Notes: generated by a model from the sequence alone, not told the origin. A DNA stretch of 64,000 nt from Magnetaquicoccus sp039908525 (GCA_039908525.1 JAMOAY010000001.1:62001-126000), one strand, 5' to 3'; numbered from the stretch's first letter, positions 48,366-57,972 are shown. Numbers and translations are program-made.

Positions 48366-49721
48366 GTGTCTGATTTTGCCAAGTTCAACCTGCTGGCCCC
48401 CCTCCAAACCGCCTTGACCGAAGCCGGTTATTTCCTGCCCACCCCCATCCAGGAACAGACCATCCCCCTGTTGATGGCCGGGCGCGACCTGCTGGGTATC
48501 GCCCAAACCGGCACCGGCAAGACCGCCGCGTTTGCCCTGCCCATCCTGGACCGCCTGGGCCGCCACCGGGACCGATTGGGGCACCCGGCCAACCGCCACA
48601 AAACAGCGCCCCGCACCACACGGGTGCTGATTCTCACCCCCACCCGGGAACTGGCCTCGCAGATCGATGCCAGTTTTGCCAAATATGGCCGTCATCTGCG
48701 CATCTCCCGGGCGGTCGTCTACGGCGGCGTGGGTCAACAGCCCCAGGTGCGGGCCATGGAGCGGGGCGTCGATGTGCTGGTCGCCACCCCCGGTCGCCTG
48801 CTCGACCTGATCAACCAACGACATATCCTCCTCGACAAACTGGAGGTCTTTGTGCTGGACGAGGCGGACCGCATGCTGGACATGGGCTTCATCCATGATA
48901 TCCGCCGCATCATCGCTTTGCTGCCGGAAGAGCGGCAAACCCTGCTCTTCTCAGCCACCATGCCCAAAGATATCTCCTCCCTGGCGGAGGGTCTCCTGCG
49001 CAGCCCGGCCCGGGTAGAGGTCTCTCCCCCCTCGTCCACCGTCGACCGGGTCGATCAAAAGGTGCTGTTCGTGGACAAACCCAACAAGCGCCACCTGTTG
49101 CACTCCATCCTCCTGCAGGAGGAGGTGCATCGCGCCCTGGTCTTCACCCGGACCAAACACGGCGCCGACAAGGTGACCGTCGATCTGGAAAACCATAACA
49201 TTCGTGCCGTCGCCATCCACGGCAACAAGTCCCAGGGGGCACGGGAAAAGGCGTTGAGCGATTTTCGCGCCGGCCATGTGCGGGTGCTGGTGGCCACCGA
49301 TATCGCTGCACGGGGCATTGATGTGGCAGGAATTACTCATGTCATCAACTACGATCTGCCCAATGAACCGGAAAGCTATGTGCACCGCATCGGTCGAACC
49401 GCCCGCGCCAACACGGACGGCATCGCCATCTCCTTCTGTGATGCCGATGAGAGGCCTTTCCTGAGGGATATCGAACGGTTGACACGGCGGGAGGTGGCGG
49501 TGGATCTGGACCATCTGTACCACTCCGAGCAGGCCGCCAAGGGGCCGGGCAGCGCGCCGATCAAGAAGCCGAATGGCGGTGGAAGAGGCAACGCGCAACC
49601 ACCGCGTCGCGGAGGCGGCAATGCCGTTGCACCCCCCAAACAGGGGCGGGCGGCGGCAGCGACCAGACGATTTTCGGCGCCTGCGGCGCGGTTGTCACGT
49701 GGCGGGGGGTCCATGCAGTAG
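48366..49721 (+). CDS. rhlE: DEAD-box RNA helicase, RhlE type
   Basis: This 451-residue ATP-dependent RNA helicase probably acts in RNA decay or ribosome assembly. The Q motif (FLPTPIQEQTIP), motif I AQTGTGKT, Ia PTRELA, GG, Ib TPGR, II DEAD, III SAT, V ARGID and VI HRIGRTAR are all present in order. After about residue 380 comes a basic, Gly/Ala/Pro-rich tail (RRGGGNAVAPPKQGRAAA) that should bind RNA. Start is a GTG at 48366 with AAGG about 11 bases upstream. It ends next to the large hairpin element. Confidence 0.93.
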   Translation: MSDFAKFNLLAPLQTALTEAGYFLPTPIQEQTIPLLMAGRDLLGIAQTGTGKTAAFALPILDRLGRHRDRLGHPANRHKTAPRTTRVLILTPTRELASQIDASFAKYGRHLRISRAVVYGGVGQQPQVRAMERGVDVLVATPGRLLDLINQRHILLDKLEVFVLDEADRMLDMGFIHDIRRIIALLPEERQTLLFSATMPKDISSLAEGLLRSPARVEVSPPSSTVDRVDQKVLFVDKPNKRHLLHSILLQEEVHRALVFTRTKHGADKVTVDLENHNIRAVAIHGNKSQGAREKALSDFRAGHVRVLVATDIAARGIDVAGITHVINYDLPNEPESYVHRIGRTARANTDGIAISFCDADERPFLRDIERLTRREVAVDLDHLYHSEQAAKGPGSAPIKKPNGGGRGNAQPPRRGGGNAVAPPKQGRAAAATRRFSAPAARLSRGGGSMQ

Positions 49722-49741
49722 AACGGCAGGCTCCTGCCTGG

Positions 49742-49946
49742 TCTGACGGATAAAGTCATATGGGGTCCAGGGGAGATTATCTCCCCTGGCGGGAGTCCAG
49801 AGGGCAGCGCCCTCTGGGAGCGGGTGCAGGGCGGCAGCCCTGCATGAATGCGCGCTTTCACAGAAGCCCATTGGCGCAGCCAATGGGCGCCGCGCGCACA
49901 AAACCTGCCCCGAAGGGGCAGACTCCGGGAGGGCGGCAGCCCGACC
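49742..49946 (+). repeat. Triloop-hairpin repeat array, forward arm
   Basis: Forward copy of the element seen at 44,099, with hairpins CCAGGGGAGA/TTA (49767-49789), CCAGAGGGC/AGC, GCAGGGC/GGCA, CCCATTGGC/GCA, CTGCCCC/GAA and GGGC/GGCA. With the inverted copy at 50,046 it makes a roughly 460-base imperfect inverted element that fills the 490-base gap between rhlE and the M16 gene. The roughly 100 bases in the centre (49,947-50,045) hold no feature I recognise. Confidence 0.8.
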
Positions 49947-50045
49947 AAGACATCGCCGAGCGCCACGCGCTTTGGGGTGAATGTGTATTTTCTGTGTGTC
50001 AAGGTTGCTTTGTCCCACTCGGACACCCTTCATACCGCAGTGTCC

Positions 50046-50200
50046 GGGTCGGGCTGCCGCCCTCCAGAGGTGTCCCTGCGGGGCGCTTTGGGCGCGTTGC
50101 GCAAATTTCCTGCGGAAATTTGCTTTGTGAAAACGCGCCTTGGATAGCAGGGCTCCGCCCTGCACCCGCCAGGGGGAATGATTCCCCCTGGACCCCCCGG
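50046..50200 (-). repeat. Triloop-hairpin repeat array, inverted arm
   Basis: Inverted copy of the same element: read on the minus strand it runs CCAGGGGGAA/TGA or TCA loop (50169-50191), GCAGGGC-type stem, GCAAATTTCC/GCA, and the GGGC/GGCA end. The GCA-loop hairpin has a completely different stem (GCAAATTTCC) from the CCCATTGGC stem of the other copies, yet pairs perfectly. Confidence 0.78.
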
Positions 50201-50211
50201 TACTGAGCAGC

Positions 50212-51522
50212 CTACTTGCCCACCGTCACCGTGCAAAACCGATCGAGATCCAGCAACCGCTGCGCCACCCGCTGAATATCCTCCCGCGTGACCGCCCGAA
50301 TCCGCTCCGGCCACCGCTCCAGATAGTCGTCACCCAGTTGATAAAAACCAATGGTGCCCCAGGTGACCGCCAACTTGCCCAACCCATCCAGATGGAGCGG
50401 AAAAGAGCCGGTCAAATAGTGCACCACCTCCTGCAACTCCAACTCCGCAACCCCCTCCCTGGCCACCCGCTGCAACTCCTGGCGCAACAACGCCAACGCC
50501 TCCCCGGTCGATTCCGTCTTGGTCTTCATCGCCACCACAAACGGTCCCTCCCGCGACAACGGCGAAAAACGGGAATAGACCCCATAGGTCAACCCCCGCC
50601 GTTCCCGGATCTCCATGCTCAGACGACTGGTAAGCCCCGCCCCGCCCAGTATCTGATTGAGCACATACACCGCATAATAATCGGGATCCCGACGGTGAAT
50701 GCCAATGGCACCCAACAACAACGTGGTCTGCGGCAGATCCATCTCCAGGTGGCGCGTCTTGGCAGCCTTGGCAGAGACCCCCTCGACCGGCGGTACGGCC
50801 GCTCTGGGGCCAGGCTCACCCCGCAGATCGGCCAGATGGCGGTCGAGCAACCCTTGCAGACGAGACCGCCCCACATCCCCCGCCACCACCAGAACCATCT
50901 CCGGTCCATGAAAGGTGTCGGCATGAAAACGACGGATATCCTCCAACCGGATGCGGGAGAGACTCTCCAGGGTGCCCTGGACCGGCGCCCCATACGGATG
51001 GTTGCCATACAACAACCGCTGCAACACCAACGCAGCCTGGGTCTGCGGCTGTTGCCGCTCCTTGAGGATCAGCGCCTTCTGCTCGGCCACCGCCCGGGCG
51101 AAATCTTTCGCCTCCAGACGCGGCCGCAACAGCGCATCGGCCAGACGTGCCCACGCCTCCTCCAGATGCTCGGAAAGGGTGGTCAGCTTGACCACCATGC
51201 TCTCCAGACCGGCCGTGGCATCCATCAGAATGCCATGAAACTCCAACCGCTCCTGAAAGGTGGCGGCATCCCATTCACCCCCCCCCTCGTTGAACATCCA
51301 GGCGGTCAGAGAGGCCACCCCGGACTTGCCCGCCGGATCGTAGACACTGCCACCACGGGCATAGATGCGTATCTCCACCATGGGATTGACCGAACTCTCC
51401 AGCAGATAGACCGGCATCCCCCCCGGTCCCTGGAACAGCTGCGCCCCCGGGTTGGCATGCGCCACCAGGGCAGAGAAGAGAACAATCCCCCACACGAACA
51501 GTTGCAGCAAGCGGACCCTCAT
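50212..51522 (-). CDS. M16 peptidase family protein, non-catalytic subunit
   Basis: This 436-residue exported protein has the M16 (insulinase/MPP) fold. The position of the HxxEH zinc motif reads SLTAWMFNEGG, so the metal ligands are missing and it should be the inactive partner. The C-terminal domain keeps RERRGLTYGVYSRFSPL, the substrate-binding R-x-x-x-x-x-Y stretch. A signal peptide is visible (RLLQLFVWGIVLFSALVAHA, residues 4-23). It overlaps its catalytic partner upstream by four bases, which fits a heterodimer. Substrates unknown; periplasmic peptide turnover is inferred. Confidence 0.87.
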   Translation of the reverse strand: MRVRLLQLFVWGIVLFSALVAHANPGAQLFQGPGGMPVYLLESSVNPMVEIRIYARGGSVYDPAGKSGVASLTAWMFNEGGGEWDAATFQERLEFHGILMDATAGLESMVVKLTTLSEHLEEAWARLADALLRPRLEAKDFARAVAEQKALILKERQQPQTQAALVLQRLLYGNHPYGAPVQGTLESLSRIRLEDIRRFHADTFHGPEMVLVVAGDVGRSRLQGLLDRHLADLRGEPGPRAAVPPVEGVSAKAAKTRHLEMDLPQTTLLLGAIGIHRRDPDYYAVYVLNQILGGAGLTSRLSMEIRERRGLTYGVYSRFSPLSREGPFVVAMKTKTESTGEALALLRQELQRVAREGVAELELQEVVHYLTGSFPLHLDGLGKLAVTWGTIGFYQLGDDYLERWPERIRAVTREDIQRVAQRLLDLDRFCTVTVGK

Positions 51523-52895
51523 GGTTTGAGCACTCCGACGGTCAGCAGATCGGGCCGCAGATAACGGGCTGCCACCCGCTGCACATCCTCGGCACGCACC
51601 GCCGCAATCTTTTGTGGAAAGTCATCGACCAGGGCAGGCCAGTCCAGATTGCTGGCCGCCAGCAGACCAATCACCGAGGCCAACTCGTGGAGGGAGTCCC
51701 TGGCAAAAATATGGTGGGCCATCATGCTGTTCTTGGCCCGCTGCAACTCCCGCTCCCCCACCGGCTCCTGGGCCAAACGCCGTACCTCCGCCAGAATGGC
51801 CTGCTCAAGGCGCGGCATCAGAGAAGAGGCCTGCGCCCCGACATCCTGGCCATCATCCATTTTCGGCGCGGCCGACAGGGTGAACAGCTCCCAGCTGCGC
51901 GCATACCCTCCATAACTGGCCGATACGGAAACAGCCAACCCCTCCTCCAGGACCAACCTCTTGTAAAGACGGCTGTTGCTGCCACTGCCCAACAGAGTGG
52001 CCAACAGATCCAAGGCAAACACATCCTCCCGGTCCACAGTCAGCAGGCTGGGGGTCGGATAGCCCCCATACCACATGGGCAGGGTGACGGCCGGATCCGT
52101 CACCTCCAACCGCTGGGCCACGGAAGAAGGAGCCTGCGGCAAGGTCGGCACGGAGCCATCCCTCTCCCAGGGCGGCGGGTGTTCCGGCAAGGAGGTGGTC
52201 GGCGGAGGGGCGGCGGGAATGGAGGAAAAACGGTCCCGGACCTGCTGGGCCATCGACGCCAACTCGATATCCCCCACCACCACCAGCACGGCGTTGTTGG
52301 GTACATAATAGCGATGATACCAGGCCCGCAAATCCTCCGTTGTGTACTGTTGAATCTCCGTCATCCAGCCGATGACCGGGCGGCCATACGGGTGACTGCC
52401 ATAGGCCTTGGCCTGAAATTTCTCCAGAAAACGGCCATTGGGATCGGCATCGGTGCGGGTGCGCCGCTCCTCCTGAACCACCAGGTTTTCGGAACGGAAC
52501 TCCGTCTCCCGCAGGGAAAGATGGCGCATGCGATCGGCCTCCAGGTCCAGGGCCAGGGCGATGCGATCGGAGGCCAGTTTGATGTAATAGCTGGTGTGGT
52601 CCCGAGAGGTGGAGGCATTGTTCTCGCCCCCGTTGCGGCCGATGATACGATGAAATTCGCCGGCCGGCACCGCAGGCGTACCCTGAAACATCATATGTTC
52701 CAGCATGTGGGAAAGGCCGCTCTTGCCCTCCGGTTCGTCCAGGGCCCCCACCCGGTACCAGATCTGGGCAATCGCCACCGGGGCCTTGGGCTCCCGGACC
52801 AGGATCACCCGCAGGCCATTTTCCAGGCTGAAGTCCTGTTGCTCAAGCCCTTCGGCATGCCACAAGGGCAACAGCGCCAGGAGGGCAACGGCCAT
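51519..52895 (-). CDS. M16 family zinc peptidase, catalytic subunit
   Basis: This is the active partner: HMLEHMMFQGT carries the inverted zinc motif HxxEH, and the distal Glu lies in the ENLVVQEERRTRTD helix about 75 residues on. GRPVIGW, PNNAVLVVVGDIE and a C-terminal inactive M16 domain follow. The start is uncertain: the ATG at 52895 (MAVALLALLPLWHAEG) gives a very short signal peptide without a positive N-terminus; a TTG three codons upstream adds an Arg; the frame opens at 53078 but would overlap the lipoprotein gene. Confidence 0.86.
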   Translation of the reverse strand: MAVALLALLPLWHAEGLEQQDFSLENGLRVILVREPKAPVAIAQIWYRVGALDEPEGKSGLSHMLEHMMFQGTPAVPAGEFHRIIGRNGGENNASTSRDHTSYYIKLASDRIALALDLEADRMRHLSLRETEFRSENLVVQEERRTRTDADPNGRFLEKFQAKAYGSHPYGRPVIGWMTEIQQYTTEDLRAWYHRYYVPNNAVLVVVGDIELASMAQQVRDRFSSIPAAPPPTTSLPEHPPPWERDGSVPTLPQAPSSVAQRLEVTDPAVTLPMWYGGYPTPSLLTVDREDVFALDLLATLLGSGSNSRLYKRLVLEEGLAVSVSASYGGYARSWELFTLSAAPKMDDGQDVGAQASSLMPRLEQAILAEVRRLAQEPVGERELQRAKNSMMAHHIFARDSLHELASVIGLLAASNLDWPALVDDFPQKIAAVRAEDVQRVAARYLRPDLLTVGVLKP

Positions 52896-52986
52896 CCCCC
52901 GCAACAGCAGGTGACGTGCAGATTGAATCGCCGTTCGCCCAATACGGGGGCTTCGCCTCTGGACCCGTAATCGTTTGAAAACACGG

Positions 52987-53388
52987 TCAGCGACTGCCTT
53001 TGGTACCACTGCCCTTGTTATCCTTCTCCATCCAGGCGGGCAGCTTTTCCTGTTCGGTACGGGAAAGGGAAGGATCATCCTTGTTCTCCGGTATCTGGCT
53101 TGGCAAATGGATGGACTGGCTGCTGGCCGAGGCTTTGCTCCCCTCCTTGCCGGTCGGCCGCTGGGTCAGCGAGGGGTCGGTCCAGGGCAGCTTGCTGCGA
53201 CTGTCCGCCGCCTTTCCTGTCCCTGTCGGGGGCAACTTGTGCAGATCCGGGGGGATCTCCAGGGGCTCCCGGGTGGCAATCCGGGCTGGATCCAACAGGT
53301 TGCTCTCCCAGGGCAGGCTGATGTTGCCGGAACAGCCCGTCAGGCAGAGGGTCAGGGTGGCGTACAACCAACGCGGTGGATGTTTCAT
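52987..53388 (-). CDS. Lipoprotein (DUF3035-like)
   Basis: A 133-residue lipoprotein with a lipobox LTGC (Cys about residue 18) after a short signal segment MKHPPRWLYATLTLCLTGC. The mature part has TREPLEIPPDLHKLPP, resembling the short DUF3035 signature of alphaproteobacterial lipoproteins, then a disordered, Ser/Lys-rich tail. The ATG at 53388 overlaps the lspA stop by four bases; the neighbouring lspA encodes the peptidase that would process it. Function unknown. Confidence 0.72.
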   Translation of the reverse strand: MKHPPRWLYATLTLCLTGCSGNISLPWESNLLDPARIATREPLEIPPDLHKLPPTGTGKAADSRSKLPWTDPSLTQRPTGKEGSKASASSQSIHLPSQIPENKDDPSLSRTEQEKLPAWMEKDNKGSGTKGSR

Positions 53389-53933
53389 GGTTTTGTCGTT
53401 CCTGTTTTCCGAAAACTGTCCCACAACAGCAGTCCCACCCCGATGCTGATGGCACTGTCTGCCAGATTGAAAACCGGCCATGAAAGATCATGCCAGTGTA
53501 CGTGAATAAAGTCCACCACCCATCCATTTTGCAGACGGTCATACAGGTTGCCCAGAGCACCGCCCAGCACCAACCCCAGACCGACCGCCTCCCCGCCACG
53601 CTCGCTCCTGCGCAACAGAAACACAATAAAGAGGGTGGCACACAAGGCGACGCCGACCAGAATCAGCGTGCGCCAGGCCGGTGGCCAGTCGGCAAACATG
53701 CCAAAGGCCGCCCCCAGATTGTGCACCAACTCCAGATCGAAAAACCCGGGCAACACGGTGATGCCGCCCTCGGCCAACCGCCCACTGAGATACCACTTCG
53801 AGAGTTGATCGGCCAGAAAAACCAGCAGGGTGGTCAGCAGTCCATAACGACGCAGGAGGGTCCCGGTCGCTGTCCGGGAAGGAGACCCGGCAAGCAGGTC
53901 GTCCGCCATCGCATCGGCCGGCCGCCCACTCAT
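53385..53933 (-). CDS. lspA: Lipoprotein signal peptidase
   Basis: LspA cleaves the signal peptides of prolipoproteins in the inner membrane. The 182-residue protein has four membrane segments. Conserved motifs are DQLSKWYL, NLGAAFGMF, GNLYDRLQNGWVVDFIHV and FNLADSAI, where the two Asp (VVDF and LADS) are the catalytic pair. The ATG at 53933 overlaps the ileS stop by four bases. The N-terminus is longer than usual before the first membrane segment, so an internal start at MADDLL is possible. Confidence 0.94.
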   Translation of the reverse strand: MSGRPADAMADDLLAGSPSRTATGTLLRRYGLLTTLLVFLADQLSKWYLSGRLAEGGITVLPGFFDLELVHNLGAAFGMFADWPPAWRTLILVGVALCATLFIVFLLRRSERGGEAVGLGLVLGGALGNLYDRLQNGWVVDFIHVHWHDLSWPVFNLADSAISIGVGLLLWDSFRKTGTTKP

Positions 53934-56833
53934 GGAGCCGACTCCGACCCACACGCACCATCACCCAGGGCAGTCACCACGGCCACACAACGGGGGCAGA
54001 GGTCGGGATGAGCCGTGCTGCCGGAGGCGGTCGCCATCCCCTCCTCCCCATGGCCCCAGTTCCAGCAGCGCTGGCACTTGCGACCTGCGCTGCGACGGAA
54101 GGCAATCTTCAGCAGAGGCAGTTCGGCACAGGCGGCCAGCCCATCCGGGGCCCGATCTCCCGGTTCCAGGGTGACACGGGCGACGATCAACAGGCGGAAC
54201 AGGTCGGAAAACCCCTGCAACATCCCCCACAACGCACCCTGGGCGTACAGAGTGACCTCCATCTCCATGAAAGAACCGATACGCCGGGCCTGCCGTTCCT
54301 GCTCCAGCACCCGGTAAACAGCGGCCCGCACCAGACGAAGCTGTTCCCACGCCTCGGCCAGGGCCGGATTGCGCCACTCGGGGTGAGGTTGCGGGAAACG
54401 GCTCAGATGGACCGACACCTCCCGCTCCCCACCGGCGTGGGGCATGAAAGACCAGATCTCTTCCGCCGTGAACGAGAGAATGGGGGCCATCAGGCGGACC
54501 AGGCTCTCCAGAATGTGCTGCAGCACGGTTTGCGCCGCCCGGCGGGAGAGGGATCTTCTGCCGTCGCAATAGAGACGATCCTTGAGGATATCCAGATAGA
54601 AAGCCCCCATGTCCACGGCGCAGAAATAGTGCAGATCCTGATAGACCCGATGGAAGGCATAGCCGTCAAAGGCGCTCTCCACCTGCTGGATCAGGTTGGC
54701 CAGACGATCCAGCGCCCAGCGATCCAGAGGGGGCAGATCCGCCAGGCCCACCGCATCCCGTTCCGGGTCAAAATCATGCAGATTGCCCAACAAAAAGCGC
54801 AGGGTGTTGCGGATGCGCCGGTAGGCGTCGGAAAGTCCCTTGAGGATCTCCTCGGAGAGGCGGATATCCCCCGAGTAGTCCTCGGCCGTGACCCACAGGC
54901 GCAGGATGTCGGCCCCATACTGCTGGATGACCTTCTCCGGGGCGATGACGTTGCCCAGGGATTTCGACATCTTGCGTCCCTGGCCATCCACCACGAAACC
55001 ATGGGTCAACACCGCCCGATAGGGAGCCCGCTGCCGGGTGCCGACCGAGGCCAACAGGCTGGAGTGAAACCAACCCCGATGCTGGTCGGAACCCTCCAGG
55101 TAGAGGTCGGCCGGCCACTGCAGCGACCAACCGTTCTCCTCCCCCCGCTCCAGAACGGCGGCATGGGTGACCCCGGAATCAAACCAGACATCCAGAATGT
55201 CCTCCTCTTTGCGGAAGGAGCGACCACCACAGTGGGGGCAGGCAAACCCCTCCGGCAGGAAGCAGGCCGCCGGCTGACTGTACCAGATATCCGCACTGTG
55301 CTGCTCCACCTGACGGGCGATGCGCTCGATTCCCTCCCCGTCGGTGATCTGGGCATCGCACCCGGCGCAGAAAAGGACCGTGATCGGCACCCCCCAGGTG
55401 CGCTGCCGGGAGACACACCAGTCCGGGCGCACGGCGACCATGTTGCGGATCCGCTCCTCGCCCCAGGCGGGAATCCACTGGGTGGCATGGATGGCCGCCA
55501 GCGCCTTGTCCCGCAATTGGTTGGTCTCCATGGAGATGAACCATTGGGGCGTGGCACGGATGATCACCGGTTTGTGGCAGCGCCAGCAGTGGGGATAGCT
55601 GTGGGTCAAAGAACGCTGGGCCAGCAGGCGACCCTGTCGCGCCAGCAGGGCGATCACCTCCTGGTTGGCCTTGAAAATATGCTGGCCGGCAAAATGGGGG
55701 GTGCCCGGCCGAAACAGGCCCTGATCGTCCACCGGATTGAAGGGTTGCAAGCCGTAGCGCTGGCCGACGGCGTAGTCCTCATGGCCATGACCGGGTGCGG
55801 TATGCACACAGCCGGTACCCGCCTCCAGGGTGACATGCTCCCCCAGCAGGATGGGGGCATCCTGCTCCAGATAGGGGTGGCGGAACCGCTTGCCCTCCAG
55901 GGCGCTGCCCTGAAAACGGGCCAGGATGCGGCCCTGGTCGGGGGTCAGGCCGATGGCCGTCAGGGTGGACTCCCACAGCCCCTCGGCGAGGATGAAGATC
56001 TGCCCCGCCTGTACCTCGGCCTGAGCCTCCACCTGCACCGCCACATAGGTCAAGGTGGGGTGCAGGCAGACCGCCAGGTTGGCGGGAATGGTCCAGGGGG
56101 TGGTGGTCCAGATCACCACCGAGACGGGAGACGCGAAACCCGCCTCCCCCAGCAATCCGGCGAGAGATTCCCCCGCAGCCAGGGGAAACTGGACATGGAT
56201 CGACTGGGAGTGATGCTCCTGGTATTCCACCTCCGCTTCCGCCAGGGCGGTCACATCGTTGACACACCAGTAGACCGGCTTCAACCCCTTGAACAGCCCC
56301 CCGTTGAGCAGAAAGCGCCCCAACTCCCGCACGATGTCCGCCTCGAAACGGTAGGACATGGTCAGGTAGGGGTTCTGCCAATGGCCGATCACCCCCAGGC
56401 GTTTGAACTCCTCCCGCTGGATGTCCACCCACTTTTCTGCATAACTCCGGCAGAGGCGGCGAAACTCGGGGATGGGGATCTGCTCTTTGTGGCGCCCCTG
56501 TTTTTTCAACTCCTGCTCCACGTTGATCTCGATGGGCAGACCGTGGCAGTCCCAGCCGGGCACGTAGTTGGCATCAAAGCCGCGCATTTGCCGGGACTTG
56601 ACGATCACATCCTTGAGCACCTTGTTGATCGCATGGCCCATGTGCAGGTGGCCATTGGCGTAGGGTGGGCCATCGTGGAGAACGAAACGGGCGCGACCCC
56701 GGGCCTCTTCCCGCAGGCGACTGTAGAGATCCAGGGTGTACCATTTTTGCAGAATGGCAGGCTCCACCTGCGGCAGATTGGCCCGCATGGGAAAATCGGT
56801 CAGGGGAAGTTGAACGGTATCTTTGTAATCCAC
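53930..56833 (-). CDS. ileS: Isoleucyl-tRNA synthetase
   Basis: This 967-residue class I synthetase charges tRNA-Ile. HMGH in ANGHLHMGHAINK is the HIGH motif (about residue 63), KMSKSLGN the KMSKS motif (about 618), and the C-terminal zinc finger is KCQRCWNWG ... LCPRC. The editing domain lies between. Start: a GTG at 56833 that shares its G with the ribF TAG stop (TAGTG), with GGGAG nine bases upstream; the longer frame to 57331 lies in ribF and is rejected. ribF-ileS-lspA is a common order. Confidence 0.96.
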   Translation of the reverse strand: MDYKDTVQLPLTDFPMRANLPQVEPAILQKWYTLDLYSRLREEARGRARFVLHDGPPYANGHLHMGHAINKVLKDVIVKSRQMRGFDANYVPGWDCHGLPIEINVEQELKKQGRHKEQIPIPEFRRLCRSYAEKWVDIQREEFKRLGVIGHWQNPYLTMSYRFEADIVRELGRFLLNGGLFKGLKPVYWCVNDVTALAEAEVEYQEHHSQSIHVQFPLAAGESLAGLLGEAGFASPVSVVIWTTTPWTIPANLAVCLHPTLTYVAVQVEAQAEVQAGQIFILAEGLWESTLTAIGLTPDQGRILARFQGSALEGKRFRHPYLEQDAPILLGEHVTLEAGTGCVHTAPGHGHEDYAVGQRYGLQPFNPVDDQGLFRPGTPHFAGQHIFKANQEVIALLARQGRLLAQRSLTHSYPHCWRCHKPVIIRATPQWFISMETNQLRDKALAAIHATQWIPAWGEERIRNMVAVRPDWCVSRQRTWGVPITVLFCAGCDAQITDGEGIERIARQVEQHSADIWYSQPAACFLPEGFACPHCGGRSFRKEEDILDVWFDSGVTHAAVLERGEENGWSLQWPADLYLEGSDQHRGWFHSSLLASVGTRQRAPYRAVLTHGFVVDGQGRKMSKSLGNVIAPEKVIQQYGADILRLWVTAEDYSGDIRLSEEILKGLSDAYRRIRNTLRFLLGNLHDFDPERDAVGLADLPPLDRWALDRLANLIQQVESAFDGYAFHRVYQDLHYFCAVDMGAFYLDILKDRLYCDGRRSLSRRAAQTVLQHILESLVRLMAPILSFTAEEIWSFMPHAGGEREVSVHLSRFPQPHPEWRNPALAEAWEQLRLVRAAVYRVLEQERQARRIGSFMEMEVTLYAQGALWGMLQGFSDLFRLLIVARVTLEPGDRAPDGLAACAELPLLKIAFRRSAGRKCQRCWNWGHGEEGMATASGSTAHPDLCPRCVAVVTALGDGACGSESAP

Positions 56834-57783
56834 TATGGCTGGCTCCCGCCCCGTTGTCTGCTGTGAAAAAATGCCCGCGCCTGTCGCACATCCTCGCCAA
56901 TCTGCACCCTGAGGGAGTCGGAGTCGGCAAAGGGGATCTCGTCCCGCAGACGGTGCAAAAATCGGACCCGCATCACCTGGCGGTACAGGTCGCCACAAGG
57001 AACCAGCAGGTGGACCTCCAGATGCAGGGAACCGTTGCCAAAGGTTGGATTGTGGCCCAGATTGGCCACCGCCGGCAGCCAGTGATCCTGGACCCGGCTC
57101 TCCACCACATAGACCCCCGGTGGTGGGTGCAAACGGTCGGTCAACGCCAGATTGGCGGTGGGAAAACCCAACCGCTGACCCCGTTTGTCGCCGTGGCTGA
57201 CCCGCCACTCCATCTCGAAGGTGCGGCCCAACAGGGGGGCAACCTCGGCAAGACGACCGCTTTTGACCAGATCCCGGATACGGGTGGAGGAGACCACCTG
57301 CTGTTGCTCCTCCAACAGGGAGAGGCAACACACCTCAAAACCGCACTGTACGCCGAGCGCATGCAGCAGGGTGCACTCCCCCTGTCCCCCGGCGCCGAAA
57401 CGAAAATTGTCCCCCACCAGAACAGCCCGCACCGCCAGGCCGTCAACCAGTATCTCCCGGACAAACTCGGCGGCCGGCATGGCGGCCAACTGGCGGGTAA
57501 AGCGCAGAATCAGCAGACCATCCACACCACTCTCCGCCACCCAGCGGGCCTTGCTGCGCACGCTGGTGATCCGCTCGGGCACCGGACCACGCTGCAACCG
57601 TTTCTGCGGATGCGGCTCAAAGGTGATCACCAGGGTGGGCAGGCCACCCAGATCCGCAGCCCAGTGGCGCAAGGTCTGCATCAGCGACTGGTGTCCCACA
57701 TGGACCCCATCAAAATTGCCGATCACCACCGCAGCCCCCCGCAACGAGGGCGGCACGTTTCGTGTTCCGTGGATAATGTCCAT
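56833..57783 (-). CDS. ribF: Bifunctional riboflavin kinase/FAD synthetase
   Basis: RibF makes FMN and FAD from riboflavin. The N-terminal adenylyltransferase half shows VIGNFDGVHVGHQSL (HxGH at about 26-35), FEPHPQK and GDNFRFGAGGQG; the kinase half has VSHGDKRGQRLGFPTANLAL and GVYVV, then FLHRLRDEIPF. Length 316 is typical. The ATG at 57783 (MDIIHGTRN) is chosen; the frame runs back to 59988 over ppiD in antisense and is spurious. Riboflavin synthesis genes lie 3 kb away on the other strand. Confidence 0.95.
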   Translation of the reverse strand: MDIIHGTRNVPPSLRGAAVVIGNFDGVHVGHQSLMQTLRHWAADLGGLPTLVITFEPHPQKRLQRGPVPERITSVRSKARWVAESGVDGLLILRFTRQLAAMPAAEFVREILVDGLAVRAVLVGDNFRFGAGGQGECTLLHALGVQCGFEVCCLSLLEEQQQVVSSTRIRDLVKSGRLAEVAPLLGRTFEMEWRVSHGDKRGQRLGFPTANLALTDRLHPPPGVYVVESRVQDHWLPAVANLGHNPTFGNGSLHLEVHLLVPCGDLYRQVMRVRFLHRLRDEIPFADSDSLRVQIGEDVRQARAFFHSRQRGGSQP

Positions 57784-57877
57784 TCCAACCAAGGGATCTG
57801 CACAAACCGAAAAAGGGCAGGCTACCCGAAGCGGGGGCAAAAGGTCAATGCCGCGAGTCGATCTGCGGCGACAGAGG

Positions 57878-57906
57878 TTGAAAAGAGCGGACAGGAAGGC
57901 TATAGT
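57878..57906 (+). promoter_or_regulatory. Sigma-70-type promoter for ppiD
   Basis: TTGAAA (57878-57883), a 17-base spacer and TATAGT (57901-57906) match the -35 and -10 consensus well. The ppiD ATG is 66 bases downstream of the -10 end. It is the clearest promoter in the window and lies in the divergent ribF-ppiD gap. Confidence 0.7.
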
Positions 57907-57972
57907 TGCCGCAGGCTGAGGCTCGGTATGGGCCTTGAGTTCCGACTTGTTCAGTACCTGGAGTTCCATCGA

